The notes beneath the pieces are model-generated. The model was given only the letters and a program-made list of their open reading frames with translations, had not been told where the DNA came from and made no database searches. 64,000 nucleotides of DNA from Liolophura sinensis (Eukaryota; Mollusca; Polyplacophora; Chitonida; Chitonidae), in contig NC_088296.1 in assembly GCF_032854445.1 (NCBI RefSeq), positions 18,093,485-18,157,484 of the forward strand. Reading direction: 5' to 3'. How positions within the stretch are numbered: the stretch's first letter is position 1; every line of letters begins with the position of its first letter. This document shows positions 24,005-35,117 of this stretch, one piece after another. Position numbers and translations under genes: made by a program.

Positions 24005-26043
24005 ATGGTGAGGAAATACAAACGTAAATCCACTAGGGACAATACGGGAACCAACAACTTACTTTGGCTTTGGAAGCAGTGAAAGGGGGTATGCCACTCC
24101 TGCGAGCGTCGAAGGAATTTGATATTCCCCGTAGGACCATAAGACGCCACAGGGATCGACTGGTGGCCAATCCGGGTGTTTTCACGTCTTGGTAGACATC
24201 GTGTTATCCTCACAGAAAATCTCGAGAAAGAACTAAATGACCAAATTCAGTATATGGAAAAGTCTCTCTACGGACTGACCACACAAGACGTTAGAAGACT
24301 CGCCTACGAGCTGGCTGAGGCAGTTGGATTGCAACACCCATTCAGTCATGATCGCAAAATGGCTGGGAAGGACTGGCTTTCAGGATTTCTCACTCGCCAT
24401 CAAAATTTGAGCATTAGAGAACCTCAAGGAACTAATCTCTCCAGGGCGGTTGGGTTCAACAAACCTAAAGTTCAACAGTTTTTCGGTGTGTACAAGGAGT
24501 TGCTTCAATCTGAGGAATTTACACCTGCCCGTGTTTGGAATATGGATGAGACTGGGATAACAAGCGTACATAAGCCAGGGAAAATTCTTGCCACCAAGGG
24601 CGTGAAACAGGTGAGCCGGATGACAAGTGGAGAGCGTGGCAAGACGGTGACTGTGATTTGTGGAATGAATGCTGCAGGCATGTATGTACCCCCTATGCTT
24701 ATTTTCCCCCGAAAGAGGATGGTCGATGCGTTGATGGCCGCGCACCTCCGCAAGCAGTCGGTTATGCAAGCCCAAATGGGTGGACTGACGCAGAACTTTT
24801 TCTCAGGTGGTTGGAGCATTTTGTGAACTTTACAAATGCTTCAAAAGATGTTAAGCAAATAATTATTCTTGATGGTCACCACAGTCACAAAACACTGGCG
24901 GCAGTTACCTACGCACGGGAGCATGGCTTGCATCTTCTAACTCTGCCACCCCACAGTACACACAAGATGCAGCGTTAGACAGGACGTACTTCAAATCCCT
25001 CAAGAGTGGGTATAATGCAGCATGTGACTCGTGGATGGTTGCCAACCCTGGGAAGCGAATTTCATTCTTCGAAATGGCTGCTATATTTGGCAAGGCTTAC
25101 CTGAAGTCGGCAACACCTGAAAAGGCTGTTGGGGGGTTAGCATGTTGCGGAATATGGCCTTTTGATGAGAACATATTTCCAGATAGTGAGTTCGCCGCAG
25201 CTGCAGTGACAGATGAACCTGAACCCCAGAGAGAGACAGCTAATGGACAGGATACACCCATTACAGAATTGACAGGGACTGTCCGTTCTACCGAAAAACA
25301 GCCGAGCGCGGCCATCGGCGAGGAAGAAACTTCTGGTTCTTCGAGTGAAGAAGCTACACAGTTACCACCACCATCTGTACCAGGCCCCAGCACTCAAGAT
25401 GTACCTGGTAATTAACCTCTATGACAGCGTATTTTCTACTAAGTGTGTAGGCCTGCCTAAATGACTGTGTTTTGCAACATACAGGGAGTCTTCTGTCTAA
25501 ACTATACTTAATTTGTCTGGTTCATATATTGTTGAAAGTTATATTGTTGTCTTGAGAGTGAATGGGCGCCTTTGTTTATTTCAGGCTCAACAGCACTGCA
25601 GAACTTAATTCGAAGCTTGTCACCGACTCCAAAGCTAGCAACCTCGCGAGCAAGGAAGAGGAAAGCTGAAGGGGTGCGGCACTGTTAACCTCATCTCCGT
25701 ACAAGGCAATGCTGGAAGAGAAACAATCTTCAAAAGATGGCAAGGGTAAGAGGGGTAGGAGAGCTGCCGTCAATAGCTCAGGAAAGAAGAATGGCAAGGG
25801 AAATGTGAAGGGAAAAGGGACTGTGGAAAAGACAAAGGACGCCTGTGAAGACAGCAGCGACGAAGACGAAGTATGGCCTTGTTTGATTTGTGGGGAGCCT
25901 TTCTCCAATTCCAAATCAAGGGAAATTTGGGTGAGTGTGTAACATGTCTGCAATGGGCACATGAAGAATGTACAAACGGGGAAAAGGTGTTTTTATGTCC
26001 GAACTGTGAATCTGACCAGGATTCAGAAGATTCAAGTGATTAA
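24005..26043 (+). pseudogene. Broken pogo/Tigger-type transposase
   Basis: The start ATG at 24005 encodes MVRKYKRKS. An N-terminal helix-turn-helix (LTLALEAVKGG..RASKEFDIP) is followed by a CENPB-type HTH (KDWLSGFLTRHQNLSIREP) and a DDE_1 domain. DDE acidic residues are in VWNMDETGI (about 24535-24560) and IILDGHHSHKT (about 24870); the third, in a PLDRTYF segment, lies just after a frameshift at about 24973. Further frameshifts lie near 24052, 24178, 24736, 25678 and 25920. A likely intron is 25408-25584. The C-terminus is Lys/Ser-rich and ends in a PHD-like zinc finger (CLICGEPF.., then WAHEEC and FLCPNC). Upstream 'cttgtttcag' may be an acceptor. The gene cannot make a working protein as it stands. 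Confidence 0.88.
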
Positions 26044-26269
26044 ACGAGATTCAGCCAATTTAACCAGAATGTTTTCAGTCGATTCAACAAGTTTTTGGGG
26101 TTTTTTTGGATGAACTGAATGTACTTTTTGTTTGTCATTACAAGACCGCCATTAGATACAATTTCCTGTAATGCCTGAGGATTTCTGAATAGAGCAAAAA
26201 TACTGGTATTGTATCCGACAAGAGTGGTATGCTTATGATGAATGATTATTCCAGTCTGGGGTGTTGAAA

Positions 26270-26344
26270 GGTAAAACGCCCACCGTGGGCATTTTGCCCC
26301 AGCTTGTGGGCGTTTTGCCTCAACACCTGAGGCAAAACGCCCAC
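26270..26344. repeat. Right subterminal motif cluster of the pogo-like element
   Basis: Four further copies of the motif seen at 23578-23658: 26270-26283 and 26329-26344 (caaaacgccc sense), 26285-26300 and 26306-26321 (gggcgttttgcc sense). Confidence 0.8.
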
Positions 26345-26644
26345 TTTGTGTTGATAATGTTCAGGTCTCTATACCGCCTAAAGAAAGGCTATTACCTATA
26401 TGCCATTGGGCACGTACAGGATTACGCTATAGGCTATCTCTGTGTGGAATGGTTTTTCATTTAGCAGAGATGTTGTGGATACAGAGCCATTTGCGCTTAG
26501 GGTGTGCGTCTTGCCCCACCCTACCCTAAAAATGTTGGCCTTCGCAATGGCCGTTATTTACAGAGTAGGCCTACGGTTTTTAACCGCCGCTAATCGGATG
26601 GCTCACAGATCAACGGTCGTAACAATTTACCCCTAAGAATATTT

Positions 26645-26894
26645 AATCATTTATTTGATTCGTCTTTTATGCCGTATTCAAGAATACTTCACTTATACGA
26701 TGGCGGCCAGCAATATGGTAGGAATAAATCGGCGCACGGGGGAAGCCCACGACCACCGGATAATGCATACCCACATACGGCCTGAGAGGAAGGCAGCATG
26801 AGCTGGACTTGAACCCACAGCAATCGCATTGGCGGGAGGCTTCATGGTCACTGAGCCGTTCTGTTGTGCTAATACCCACGGGCACGGAGGCCCC
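26645..26894 (-). repeat. SINE-1, near full length, minus orientation
   Basis: Tail 'tttatttgattcgtctttta' through to the head remnant 'acccacgggcacggaggcccc'. It lies between the pogo-like element and block copy A. Confidence 0.85.
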
Positions 26895-27392
26895 TATGAG
26901 CAACTGATATAGGATAGGCCTATCATATAACAGACGGACTGACGTACATGGATTACGAGAACGCTTGTACCCTTAACAGGATTTTTTTACTATCACAGTT
27001 GTTACATTTTGACCAGACAGTCGAACGTTGTAAGTAAAAAACAGCGATCCATATAGGTATTCGGATATATATAAGATATTCGGACTTTGTGTGGCATAGG
27101 CTGCACGTCACCGCCAGTAATCGACCTTCAGCATAACTGCTCACTATCGCCTGTATGTATAGTGGCAAGATCGACACAAATAAACAGTATATGAACCTGA
27201 ATAAAAATCAGTCGTTTTCGCTGATACGCAAATATCGACTATTAGGGGTCCACACATAGGCCGACATGGTTGATGTTAAAGTCTATAAAAGGAAGCTCCC
27301 CTTCGTATATCTACGTTGTGTCGATTTGAGGACGGCAAGACCCATTAAACTGTCTCTGTCAGTCGGTGATACGATCAAGTAAAGACTACTCC

Positions 27393-27599
27393 TTAACCTG
27401 AGTGATCGTTTCCATCCAAACTACAGATAATCGTCTTACAGAACCAGCATAATGAGGTTAGGCTATAGCTACAATAGTTGCCCATTGAATTTAAGCTGCA
27501 ATACCCTCGTGGGATCTCCGGGCAGAAAAGAATAGGACCGCAGTTTTCTTGGCAAGCTTGTCGTAACCGTGTGGCCTCGGTGAAATATAATGGACTCAC
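27393..27599 (-). CDS. Cysteine-rich peptide-like reading frame, copy A (unrecognised)
   Basis: Minus-strand frame of 68 codons: MSPLYFTEATRLRQ, then ACQENCGPILFC, RGYC, GNYC and LCWFC. The C-x3-C-G spacing matches copy C (CAKNCG). A likely donor TTCT|gtaaga near 27437 aligns with the donors of copies B and C, and a possible acceptor '..atttcaccgag' precedes the GCC near 27582. A candidate first exon with a TCTTGCGAGA site lies 50-100 bases upstream. No homologue is recognised. Confidence 0.3.
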   Translation of the reverse strand: MSPLYFTEATRLRQACQENCGPILFCPEIPRGYCSLNSMGNYCSYSLTSLCWFCKTIICSLDGNDHSG

Positions 27600-27643
27600 A
27601 TCTCCGATATTTGTATGAGGGGCCCATAGAGGAGTATGTCTAC

Positions 27644-27693
27644 CTGTTTGTCCTGGGTTGCGACCCTTAATTCAAGACAACGATCTTGCGAGA
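27644..27693 (-). promoter_or_regulatory. TCTCGCRAGA-type element plus candidate 5' exon, copy A
   Basis: 27684-27693 is a one-mismatch form of the TCTCGCGAGA palindrome, a known core-promoter/Kaiso-type site in animals. About 40 bases downstream on the minus strand is 'acaaacag|gtagac', a donor conserved in copy B. A short non-coding first exon is inferred. Confidence 0.35.
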
Positions 27694-28423
27694 TATTCAA
27701 GCTCAACAGTCACTTCTGCTCTTACTGATTTACAGACTCAAAATCGGATTTGCCCAGTTTGACCAATCGGTTGGAGCGGATATGCTCCGAACTAAAATCA
27801 CAAGGGGGTTGTAAATGTCAAACGACTGACAACATAAAAGTGACAGTAATAGCAAACTCATTAGGTACTCATCGACATTTAATAACCTCTCTTTTCCTCA
27901 GTCGATCTCACTTTGCCGGTACAGTGCCCAAGTACAACCTATACATACCTAATCCGTCCAAGTGCTTTACATGCCAAACGTTGGGCATGGTAATGGCCAA
28001 TGTAGAAATAAATTGTTTTGCTTCCGATGTGCAGGAGAAGGCCATAGGGGTTTGCCTCTACTAAGACAATAAATGTTAAAATTGCGACGAAGCCTATATG
28101 GCCTCCTCTATCGACTGTTTTTCTTTATTTATAAAAGAGAAACAGGTCACTACCTTGAAAGTTCTAAAGCCATACAACTTTTCAAGAAGCACATCGCCTC
28201 ATCTCTTCCTCGAGCACTGTCCTGAAAACTTCATTCGCCAATGTGGTCAAGAGAGTATCAACATTTATTGACACCCAAATATCACTGACTTGCCAATTAT
28301 TGTGACGGTAAACCTAAAACAATATTTGTGAAAGAATTAACTAACCTGTCAATAAAACTACGTCTACATCGGGCTCTGCACTCAATCAAGACATCACTGG
28401 GCCTAAGTTTCTTAATATCTCGA

Positions 28424-28590
28424 GGCCTCCGTGGCCGAGGTGGTTAGTGTGCCAGCGCGACTCAATGACCCAGGGGGATCTCACCAATGCGCTTTCTGTG
28501 AATTCAAGTGAATTTCTATGGTGAGAGGAAACCGGGAGAAACACACGACCATCCGCAGCCGTAATAGGCTTGAATCCCTAGGCTCGAGCC
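28424..28590 (+). repeat. SINE-1 head with scrambled body
   Basis: The head 'ggcctccgtggccgaggtgg' and 'caatgcgctttctgtgaattc' are forward; the body at 28520-28560 (gaggaaaccgggag) is in the opposite sense, so the copy is rearranged. Confidence 0.6.
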
Positions 28591-28599
28591 CCTGTTTTT

Positions 28600-28960
28600 T
28601 CTGTTCGAATTATTATTATTCTAGGCGGTTTGGTGATACATTTTATGAGAAAACGCCAAGTGATACATCCCTGAAACTTCCGTATGTTTTAGGAATGTAT
28701 CTGAAGTTGTGCTTTTTGGCTTTTGGTGACATTTAAACAAATCTTCTTCTCCAGAACGGCTGATGCGTTTGAGCTAAAAAGTAAACTGCATTTGCACAAA
28801 TCCTAGGTACATTCAGGGTGATAACGAAAACTTTCTCCTTTGAAAATTGTACAAGCTCGCTATTGAGTGAAAATGTCATGTGACTCAAACACAGTGAGAA
28901 CGTGAGAAAATGAATCAGACGTACACGAAACCCACAAAGTGCCCCAAAATGTGTTAGATG
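28600..28960. other. No recognisable feature
   Basis: A/T-rich sequence without a supported gene or repeat. Confidence 0.4.
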
Positions 28961-29284
28961 TATGTTCCAGAAACCACTAATGAACACAAAACACATCCGA
29001 CATACATGTACAAGAAACCACTAATGAACACAAAACACATCCGACAACATGTACAAGAAACCACTAGTGAACACAAAACACATCCGACACACATGTACAA
29101 GAAACCACTAGTGAAAACACAAAAACACATCCGACACACATGTACAAGAAACCACTAGTGAACACAAAACACATCCGACAACATGTACAAGAAACCACTA
29201 GTGAACACAAAACACATCCGACAACATGGACAAGAAACCACTAGTGAACACAAAACACATCCGACACACATGTACAAGAAACCC
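28961..29284. repeat. 43-bp minisatellite, about 7.5 copies
   Basis: The unit holds 'caagaaaccactagtgaaca' and 'aaaacacatccgac', with 1-2-base length variants (aca/acac). Confidence 0.95.
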
Positions 29285-30160
29285 AAAGGCAATACAAGAT
29301 GAATGCCATTGTTTTGTTGTTTTACTGCTTATTAATATTGTAACAAACAAACAAACAAACAAAAAGAGCACATAGTCATATGTGTTGAAGTGATCATGTT
29401 ATATCTGTAACAACCTAAGGGCTTTACGTGTTTCAGTTACTTAGTTTCCTCCAGATTACGTTTCCACCCGTCAACATGATTTTGTACTCAGTGTTATGAG
29501 GTAATCACCAAAAGTCTTCAAAGTACCACTCACTGGCTAACCAGAAAAGATTTATTCCTTTCTAAAGCTAATTTGTTTTTGTTCACCCATATAATTGCTT
29601 TCTTATTTTCCGCCATAAAACCAACCAGTTAAATGATGATAGAGTGTTGCGGTGTTTGCTTACACAGTATCCCTTTCTTCAAGAAACAGTTGATTCATGT
29701 GATGAAAGTTTGTAGGCCGAGGAGGTTAAATATAAAATCGTTAACTCTCAGTTACTTTAAACAATTTTCTAAGTTATGTATCTTCTACAAACAACATACA
29801 TTCTTTAGCAATCCATTCAAGTAAGTGCCAATTTTCCGGAGTGAGTTATCTCCCAAAACATTTCCAGCCATATATGGGGGTAACATATAACACTTTCTGT
29901 CACTATTGCAATTTTCTTTCAAAAGCATTGTAAGACATACAACAGTATGTGCGCCTCGCTTGCCTCGGAGATCCCCTTCTGCTCAGTTAGATATATGGCG
30001 AGTTTCGCTATTGTCATGCTATAAATAGCAATGTGTGAAAACGACTCTCGACATATAAAAAGTAGGGGGAAAAAACAAGACAAGTCGTCAGACGCAATGT
30101 TGGGAATTGAACATTTTGATAATAGGGTTAAACATATGGTCTACAGTGCTATTACGTTTA
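29285..30160. other. No recognisable gene
   Basis: Contains a short (CAAA)n at 29343-29362. Nothing else could be supported. Confidence 0.4.
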
Positions 30161-31410
30161 CATTTTAAAGACACCCCCCAAATCCTGATTTGAGATATGT
30201 AACCTCACTCAAGTAAAATGTAAAAGTAGGTCAGCGTCCCTTCACAAAGACAACTCTAGGTAATCTATTAGCATGCCTACATAAAGATATTCGGCTGCCC
30301 TGACTGGATTAGCTACATCAGCAGACATAGCCTCGCCCAGTGCTCACGGACAATGGAGGTTGCAACTTAGCTGGAGCTGTCTGTGTGAAGAGTGTGGAGT
30401 TAATAATACATGTAGCCTCTTAATTATGGATACATATACATCTGACTCTTAAAATTGTAAAACAGACAGCCTTACCGGGACTTTATCTGTCTACATTATA
30501 GTTAGGCTGAAAATAATCTGTGCAAATCCGTACACAGTCTTAAGATTCGCTTTACTTTAGCACCATTTACGTATACAGACATTCCTTAGCTTTGACGTCA
30601 TAATCAATTGATATAGGCTATCATATAACAGACGGGCTGACGTACATGAAATAGAAGAACTGTATACCCTAATCATCCATTTTTGATTACCACAGTTTTA
30701 TATTTGGAGCGGAAAGCCGAACATTGTTAAGTAAAGAATAACGACAGCGATACATGACTAAGGCAATACGTTCGGGCTTTGTGTACAACAGGCGACACGT
30801 CCCCGCCAGTAATCGACCTTCAACATAACTATGCATAAGGCCTTTTATGTCAAAGCTTCAGAAACTCAATAAAGTAGAGGCCTCCCATCACCGTGTATAT
30901 ATACATGTACATGTCGTGACAAGATCAACATACTTAAACAGCATGACCCTGAACCCAATCCAGTTGTTATTCAGAATGTTTATCGACAGTGTTACAGGTT
31001 CACACACAGGCTGAGGGTAGATCCTATACAAAGACACGCCCCTGTCGTCAGTCTGGAATTAACATCACTGCCTTTTTTTACCTAATTCTGCTGAAACCAT
31101 GGTGCTAGGGGGCTTGTGATTTGCTACTATACACGCATTTACTTGAACAGTTCGAATAAAGGCCTGACTGAGGTAAATTGACAGGGGCCGTATTTCATCG
31201 GTTAGGTTTGACCATTTGTCAGCTATCACACTGTCGTCGCTGTTCTGGTTTGTCTCTCTGTTCTGTACGTCTTATTAATGTGGAGATGTGAGGATGACTC
31301 CACCAACTAAGCAGTGTCTGACAGTCGGTAAAACGATCAAGTAAAGACAACTCCCTAGCTTGACAAGTATTTCCACCCCAAATATACCTACCCCGTCTTA
31401 AATGACTTAC

Positions 31411-31460
31411 CTGTCCACACAAATACCACCGTGCTTTACAAATTGACAACGCTGAGCAGA
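31411..31460 (-). pseudogene. Remnant of cysteine-rich exon, copy B
   Basis: The exon is bounded by 'tatattccag' and 'GACAG|gtaagt' on the minus strand. One frame encodes SAQRCQFVKHGGICVD; the GGxCV end matches copy C. The upstream Cys-rich part is lost at the SINE-1 tail (31530-31595). The exon is one base shorter than in copy C, so one of the two copies is out of frame. Confidence 0.3.
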
Positions 31461-31529
31461 CTGGAATATAAAATACTTAGTTCTGAAAATTGGACGTGAT
31501 CTATGCAAGTGAGATAAATCGCTCATGAT

Positions 31530-31595
31530 GTTTGTCATATAAGTGAAATATTCTTGAGTACATAGTAAAACAGCAATCAAAAAAATAAATAAACA
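31530..31595 (+). repeat. SINE-1 tail fragment in copy B
   Basis: 'atataagtgaaatattcttg' to 'agcaatcaaaaaaataaata'. Confidence 0.7.
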
Positions 31596-31742
31596 ATGAT
31601 TCTACAGTCAACTCTATATATGCGTTGTTTGAGAGCCTCACTGGCGATGCCATCATGAAATACCTGAGGGCCATTGGCCTATATCATAAAATATAAATTC
31701 TAATTATCAGTAACCATGTGTGTGTGTCATTATATTATATAC

Positions 31743-31792
31743 CTGTTTGCTGTGGGTTGCGATCCTTAATGGAAGAGATTAGTCTCGCGAGA
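31743..31792 (-). promoter_or_regulatory. Perfect TCTCGCGAGA palindrome plus candidate 5' exon, copy B
   Basis: 31783-31792 is exactly TCTCGCGAGA. About 40 bases downstream on the minus strand, 'cagcaaacag|gtatat' aligns with the copy A donor. Confidence 0.4.
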
Positions 31793-31918
31793 TTTTTAAG
31801 AACAACACTGCACATGACCCTTGCTTAGATAGAGACGGGAGGTTGGATTGGTCCAACTCGACCAATCGCCTGGAGCAGATGCACTCCGCACTAAAATCTC
31901 ACGAGGTTGTAAATGTCA

Positions 31919-31920
<2 letters not shown>

Positions 31921-31987
<67 letters not shown>
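31921..31987. repeat. (AT)n microsatellite
   Basis: About 33 AT units inside block copy B, replacing a non-repetitive stretch of copy A. Confidence 0.95.
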
Positions 31988-31992
<5 letters not shown>

Positions 31993-32327
31993 ACAGTAAC
32001 AGCAAACTCAACAAGTACTTATCGACATTTAATAAACCTTATGGTCTTCAGTCGATCTCAATTTGGCCACAGGACGTCCATGTAGACATGCACATACCTA
32101 ATCCGACTAGGTGTTTTACATGTCAATGACGGCAATGATCAATGTAGAAAACAAAATGGTTTTCTTCCCAAATGCTGGTGATATTCGACATTCTACACAG
32201 TCAACTCTATATATGCTTTGTTTGACAGCATCCCTGGCGATGCCATCATAAAATAATTGAGCGCCATTGGCCTATATCATAAAATATAAATTCCAATTAT
32301 CGGTATATAGATGTGAGTGTGTGTCTA

Positions 32328-32332
<5 letters not shown>

Positions 32333-32390
<58 letters not shown>
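32333..32390. repeat. (AT)n microsatellite at left end of repeat D
   Basis: It abuts repeat D copy 2 just as (AT)n(GT)n abuts copy 1. Confidence 0.95.
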
Positions 32391-32393
<3 letters not shown>

Positions 32394-32765
32394 GGGATGA
32401 GACTGAACAAAATACAAAAACGCTGTCAATTCACATACAGGCTGATTGATATATATTTCCAAATTATGACATTCAGTATAATAACGTCAGCAGTACTGTA
32501 TACTGTATGTCGCATATGTGTAAAACGTCAACAGTTTCAGTAGTGATATTCCTACAATATACCCCAGCCACAACGTATGTTTGCCGACTTGTAAATGTAT
32601 GGCATATGAAGAACATAGACATTCACGTTGACGATGGTACACATGCACATGTCATAAAGAACATTATTGTCTACATATACAACACAAAGAATAATGTAAA
32701 TACAGTTTAAATTTGTCCGAATCAATCTGCTGAATTAAAACAGAGCATGCCTATATATGGGAGAT
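32391..32765 (+). repeat. Dispersed repeat D, copy 2
   Basis: Matches 9885-10430 from 'gactgaacaaaatac' to 'gcctatatatgggag'. It lacks the internal (AT)n and about 100 bases in the middle. Confidence 0.7.
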
Positions 32766-33918
32766 ACACAAGTATAGATGATATGTGAACAAAAGATATT
32801 TGATTACATGTAAAAAGATACTTGGCATACATGTTGATATTTACCGCAGCTTTACCGAAAGCCTTGTCTTCATGCTTGGCACAAAAGTATATCCGAAAAT
32901 AAACGGGTTTTCCTCGGTGAAATAATATAGACGGGTATGGCATAAAAGCGAACGTTACCCAGCGACTTATGTGAAACTGTGTGTGCAAAACGGGTGTTGT
33001 GGAAGAGACACCTGTGTGCAACACTAGAAAATGGGCACGTGTCCAACGTGTGTGGGGTGGGGGGTGAGTTAAGTATGAAATTAGTTGAAATCTAAAATAA
33101 CGAGCACAACATAATTTTCTGTGATCTATATCGATGGAACCCAAAAAACAAATTGTGTGGTTTACATTGTAAGGTTTTAGCGGTAACACCGAGATCATTT
33201 GTAGCTTACTATATTGATCAAATAATAGATATGGTAGACCTATACCCACGAGTAAACTGTGGTCATCTTCAATTCACAACATCCTGAGACATCTTACCGA
33301 GCTTTCAACATATATTTGCATAGTTTATCGTTGAAATACACATACATCTTGCAGTTCCTAAATTACCATCATCACAGTTTATCCGAGCAGTACAATACAC
33401 AACAGGAATAAATGAAGAAAAACGAACTACACATGCCTATTAAACGATGGAGAGGTGGACACAACTCCCTAGGTCATACAATTAATCCTATTTTTCGTTG
33501 ACTTGCGATTTCAAATAAAGACGTGTGAGCATCTCTTCTTTTTTCTAAAAAAAGCAAATTTGTGCTGAGAGGAATTCCCAAGAAAAACGCCAAAAAAAAA
33601 AAAGAAAAAAAAAATCCACCCCTGATACTCCAACCAGAGCCAGAGCCGACAATTTATACAGTTACTGTACGTCAACATATTCAAGTGATGTTCAAGAGGC
33701 GCGTTTCAAAAAGAATATAAAATACCTGTATCTATATTTGTGCGTCCACAACGGGAACTCCAAAGCTATAAATTCCCTAAAATTAGAATAGTACTAACAG
33801 AGACATGAGTTTACGTGAACACTCTTGCTTAATACAGAACACAGGTTAATTATCAATATCTAAACACTGTAAGTGTTCGCAGTGGAAGTCCAGGTAAAAT
33901 AACTGCCTACGAATTGAA
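32766..33918. other. No confident gene
   Basis: A 175-codon minus-strand open frame (32722-33249) crosses into repeat D and has no recognisable motif. An A-rich stretch lies at 33590-33616. Confidence 0.4.
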
Positions 33919-34180
33919 GGGCCTCCGTGGCTCAGTTAGCGCTAGCGCTAGCGCAGCGTAATGAACCAGGAGCCTCTCACCAATGTGGTCGCTCTGAGTT
34001 CAAGTCTAGCTCATGCTGGCTTCCTCTCCGGCTGTACGTGGGAAGGTCCCTCAGCAACCTGCAGATGGTCGTGGGTTTCTCCCAGGCTCTGTCCAGATTC
34101 CTCCCACCATAATGCTCACCGCCTTCGGATATGTTAAATATTCTCCGGTAGGGCGTAAAACACCAATCAAGAATAAGAAT
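33919..34180 (+). repeat. SINE-1, near full length (reference copy for this window)
   Basis: The head is 'ggcctccgtggctcagttag' (A-box-like), followed by a local (agcgct)n expansion, a B-box-like 'gagttcaagtctagc', the body 'gctggcttcctctccggctg', 'cctcccaccataatgctcac', and the 3' end 'gcgtaaaacaccaatcaaga'. This is a tRNA-derived SINE with a conserved body; which named superfamily it belongs to needs a consensus comparison. Confidence 0.85.
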
Positions 34181-35110
34181 CTGAACAACGATCATATCTG
34201 ATGCCTTGAGAAAATCGACATGATTGATACACATCGAAACAAGTAATTATAAATATTATAACTAACATCCAAATTTAACAGAATATTACACCAGATTTTT
34301 TTGTACTCTGATAGATCTTGAGAAAAAAAAAGACAAAATATACATGCTGTTTTCAGTGAGTATCGAAATAAACGAAGCCTAAAGTTACCAGAAATAGCAT
34401 TAATTTCACAACAAATAAACCTTACTTTACTTGTAGATAAAACATGTCAGGCAAATTTACTAAATAAAGAGAGACCATCTATTTTCTTGCTCTCCTAAAA
34501 ATTCAGACAGATACTTTAGATTAAAAGTTTAAGATAAAGAAATGCTCTCTTCAAAAAGAAGACATACTGTAATTCATGTGACAACAGATTTCCAAATTCT
34601 CTTTTTTCCTTTCTTTTCGAATACGACACCCAGATTAACAAAAAGTAAGGAAATATTAAATAATGGAGGTGAGGCAATGTTGTGACTAGAATTCAGATGG
34701 AGTAAACATTCTGTATTGTAATTGTAATTGTAAAAAATACTCAACATACTAAACAAAAATTGAAATTTCCTGTGACAAGTATTTCATTTTGTATTTTGAT
34801 TACCTTATCTGAGGGTAATATATTTCTTATTATTGTTTTAAGAGGTTAAGAAATATTCAATTAGCTATTCACCACAATCATTGGTGGGAGGAGTGTGACT
34901 AGACAATTGTTTGTAATCTAGTTTTCAGAAATGAATAAATGTAAACTTTCTGGGAAGATCAGTTTTCTTTTTTTTTTTTTAGAATTCTCTTCGATTTTCT
35001 TTTTAAATTTTGGGTCCTATTTACACATATGAATCCCAAACCATTAAATTTACTTTTGTGCTTACGGGAATCTCAGAACACTAGAGTTAGGCTTTTATTA
35101 TGCCTTCAAG
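34181..35110. other. 3' flank of ACP6-like gene, no other feature
   Basis: A/T-rich. A minus-strand AATAAA (35094-35099) is a possible polyadenylation signal for the ACP6-like gene. Confidence 0.4.
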
Positions 35111-35117
35111 TCTGGAG

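Larger units (their letters stand above)
23211..26526 (+). mobile_element. Complete pogo/Tigger-like DNA transposon, 3316 bp
   Basis: Both ends are visible: 23211-23232 (GGGTAGGGCGGGGCAAGA..) and, inverted, 26505-26526 (GGGTAGGGTGGGGCAAGA.. on the minus strand), about 19 of 22 matching. A TA dinucleotide flanks each end (23209-23210, 26527-26528), the target duplication expected for Tc1/mariner/pogo elements. Inside are a broken transposase gene (24005-26043) and clusters of a 14-16-bp palindrome-like motif near both ends. It interrupts the tandem block between copies C and A. Confidence 0.9.
26895..28080. repeat. Tandem block copy A
   Basis: Similar to copy B over 'gctatcatataacagacgg' (26920/30618), 'cgccagtaatcgaccttcag' (27112/30805), and 27640-28010 against 31740-32150. 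Confidence 0.75.
30165..32180. repeat. Tandem block copy B
   Basis: The longest of the three copies. Compared with A it has an (AT)n expansion at 31921-31987 and a SINE-1 tail at 31530-31595 inside the cysteine-rich part. Confidence 0.75.

Noticed and set aside
24380-24819. Minus-strand open frames of 131 and 104 codons
   Set aside because: Antisense shadows of the transposase coding sequence.
28961-29284. Spaced repeats that could suggest a CRISPR array
   Set aside because: The whole unit repeats with no unique spacers, and the DNA is eukaryotic.
32722-33249. 175-codon minus-strand open frame
   Set aside because: It starts inside dispersed repeat D, has no recognisable motif, domain or splice context, and its composition matches surrounding DNA.
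33919-34010. tRNA-gene-like heads of SINE-1 and SINE-2 copies
   Set aside because: A- and B-box-like motifs are present but no cloverleaf can be completed and each runs into a SINE body.
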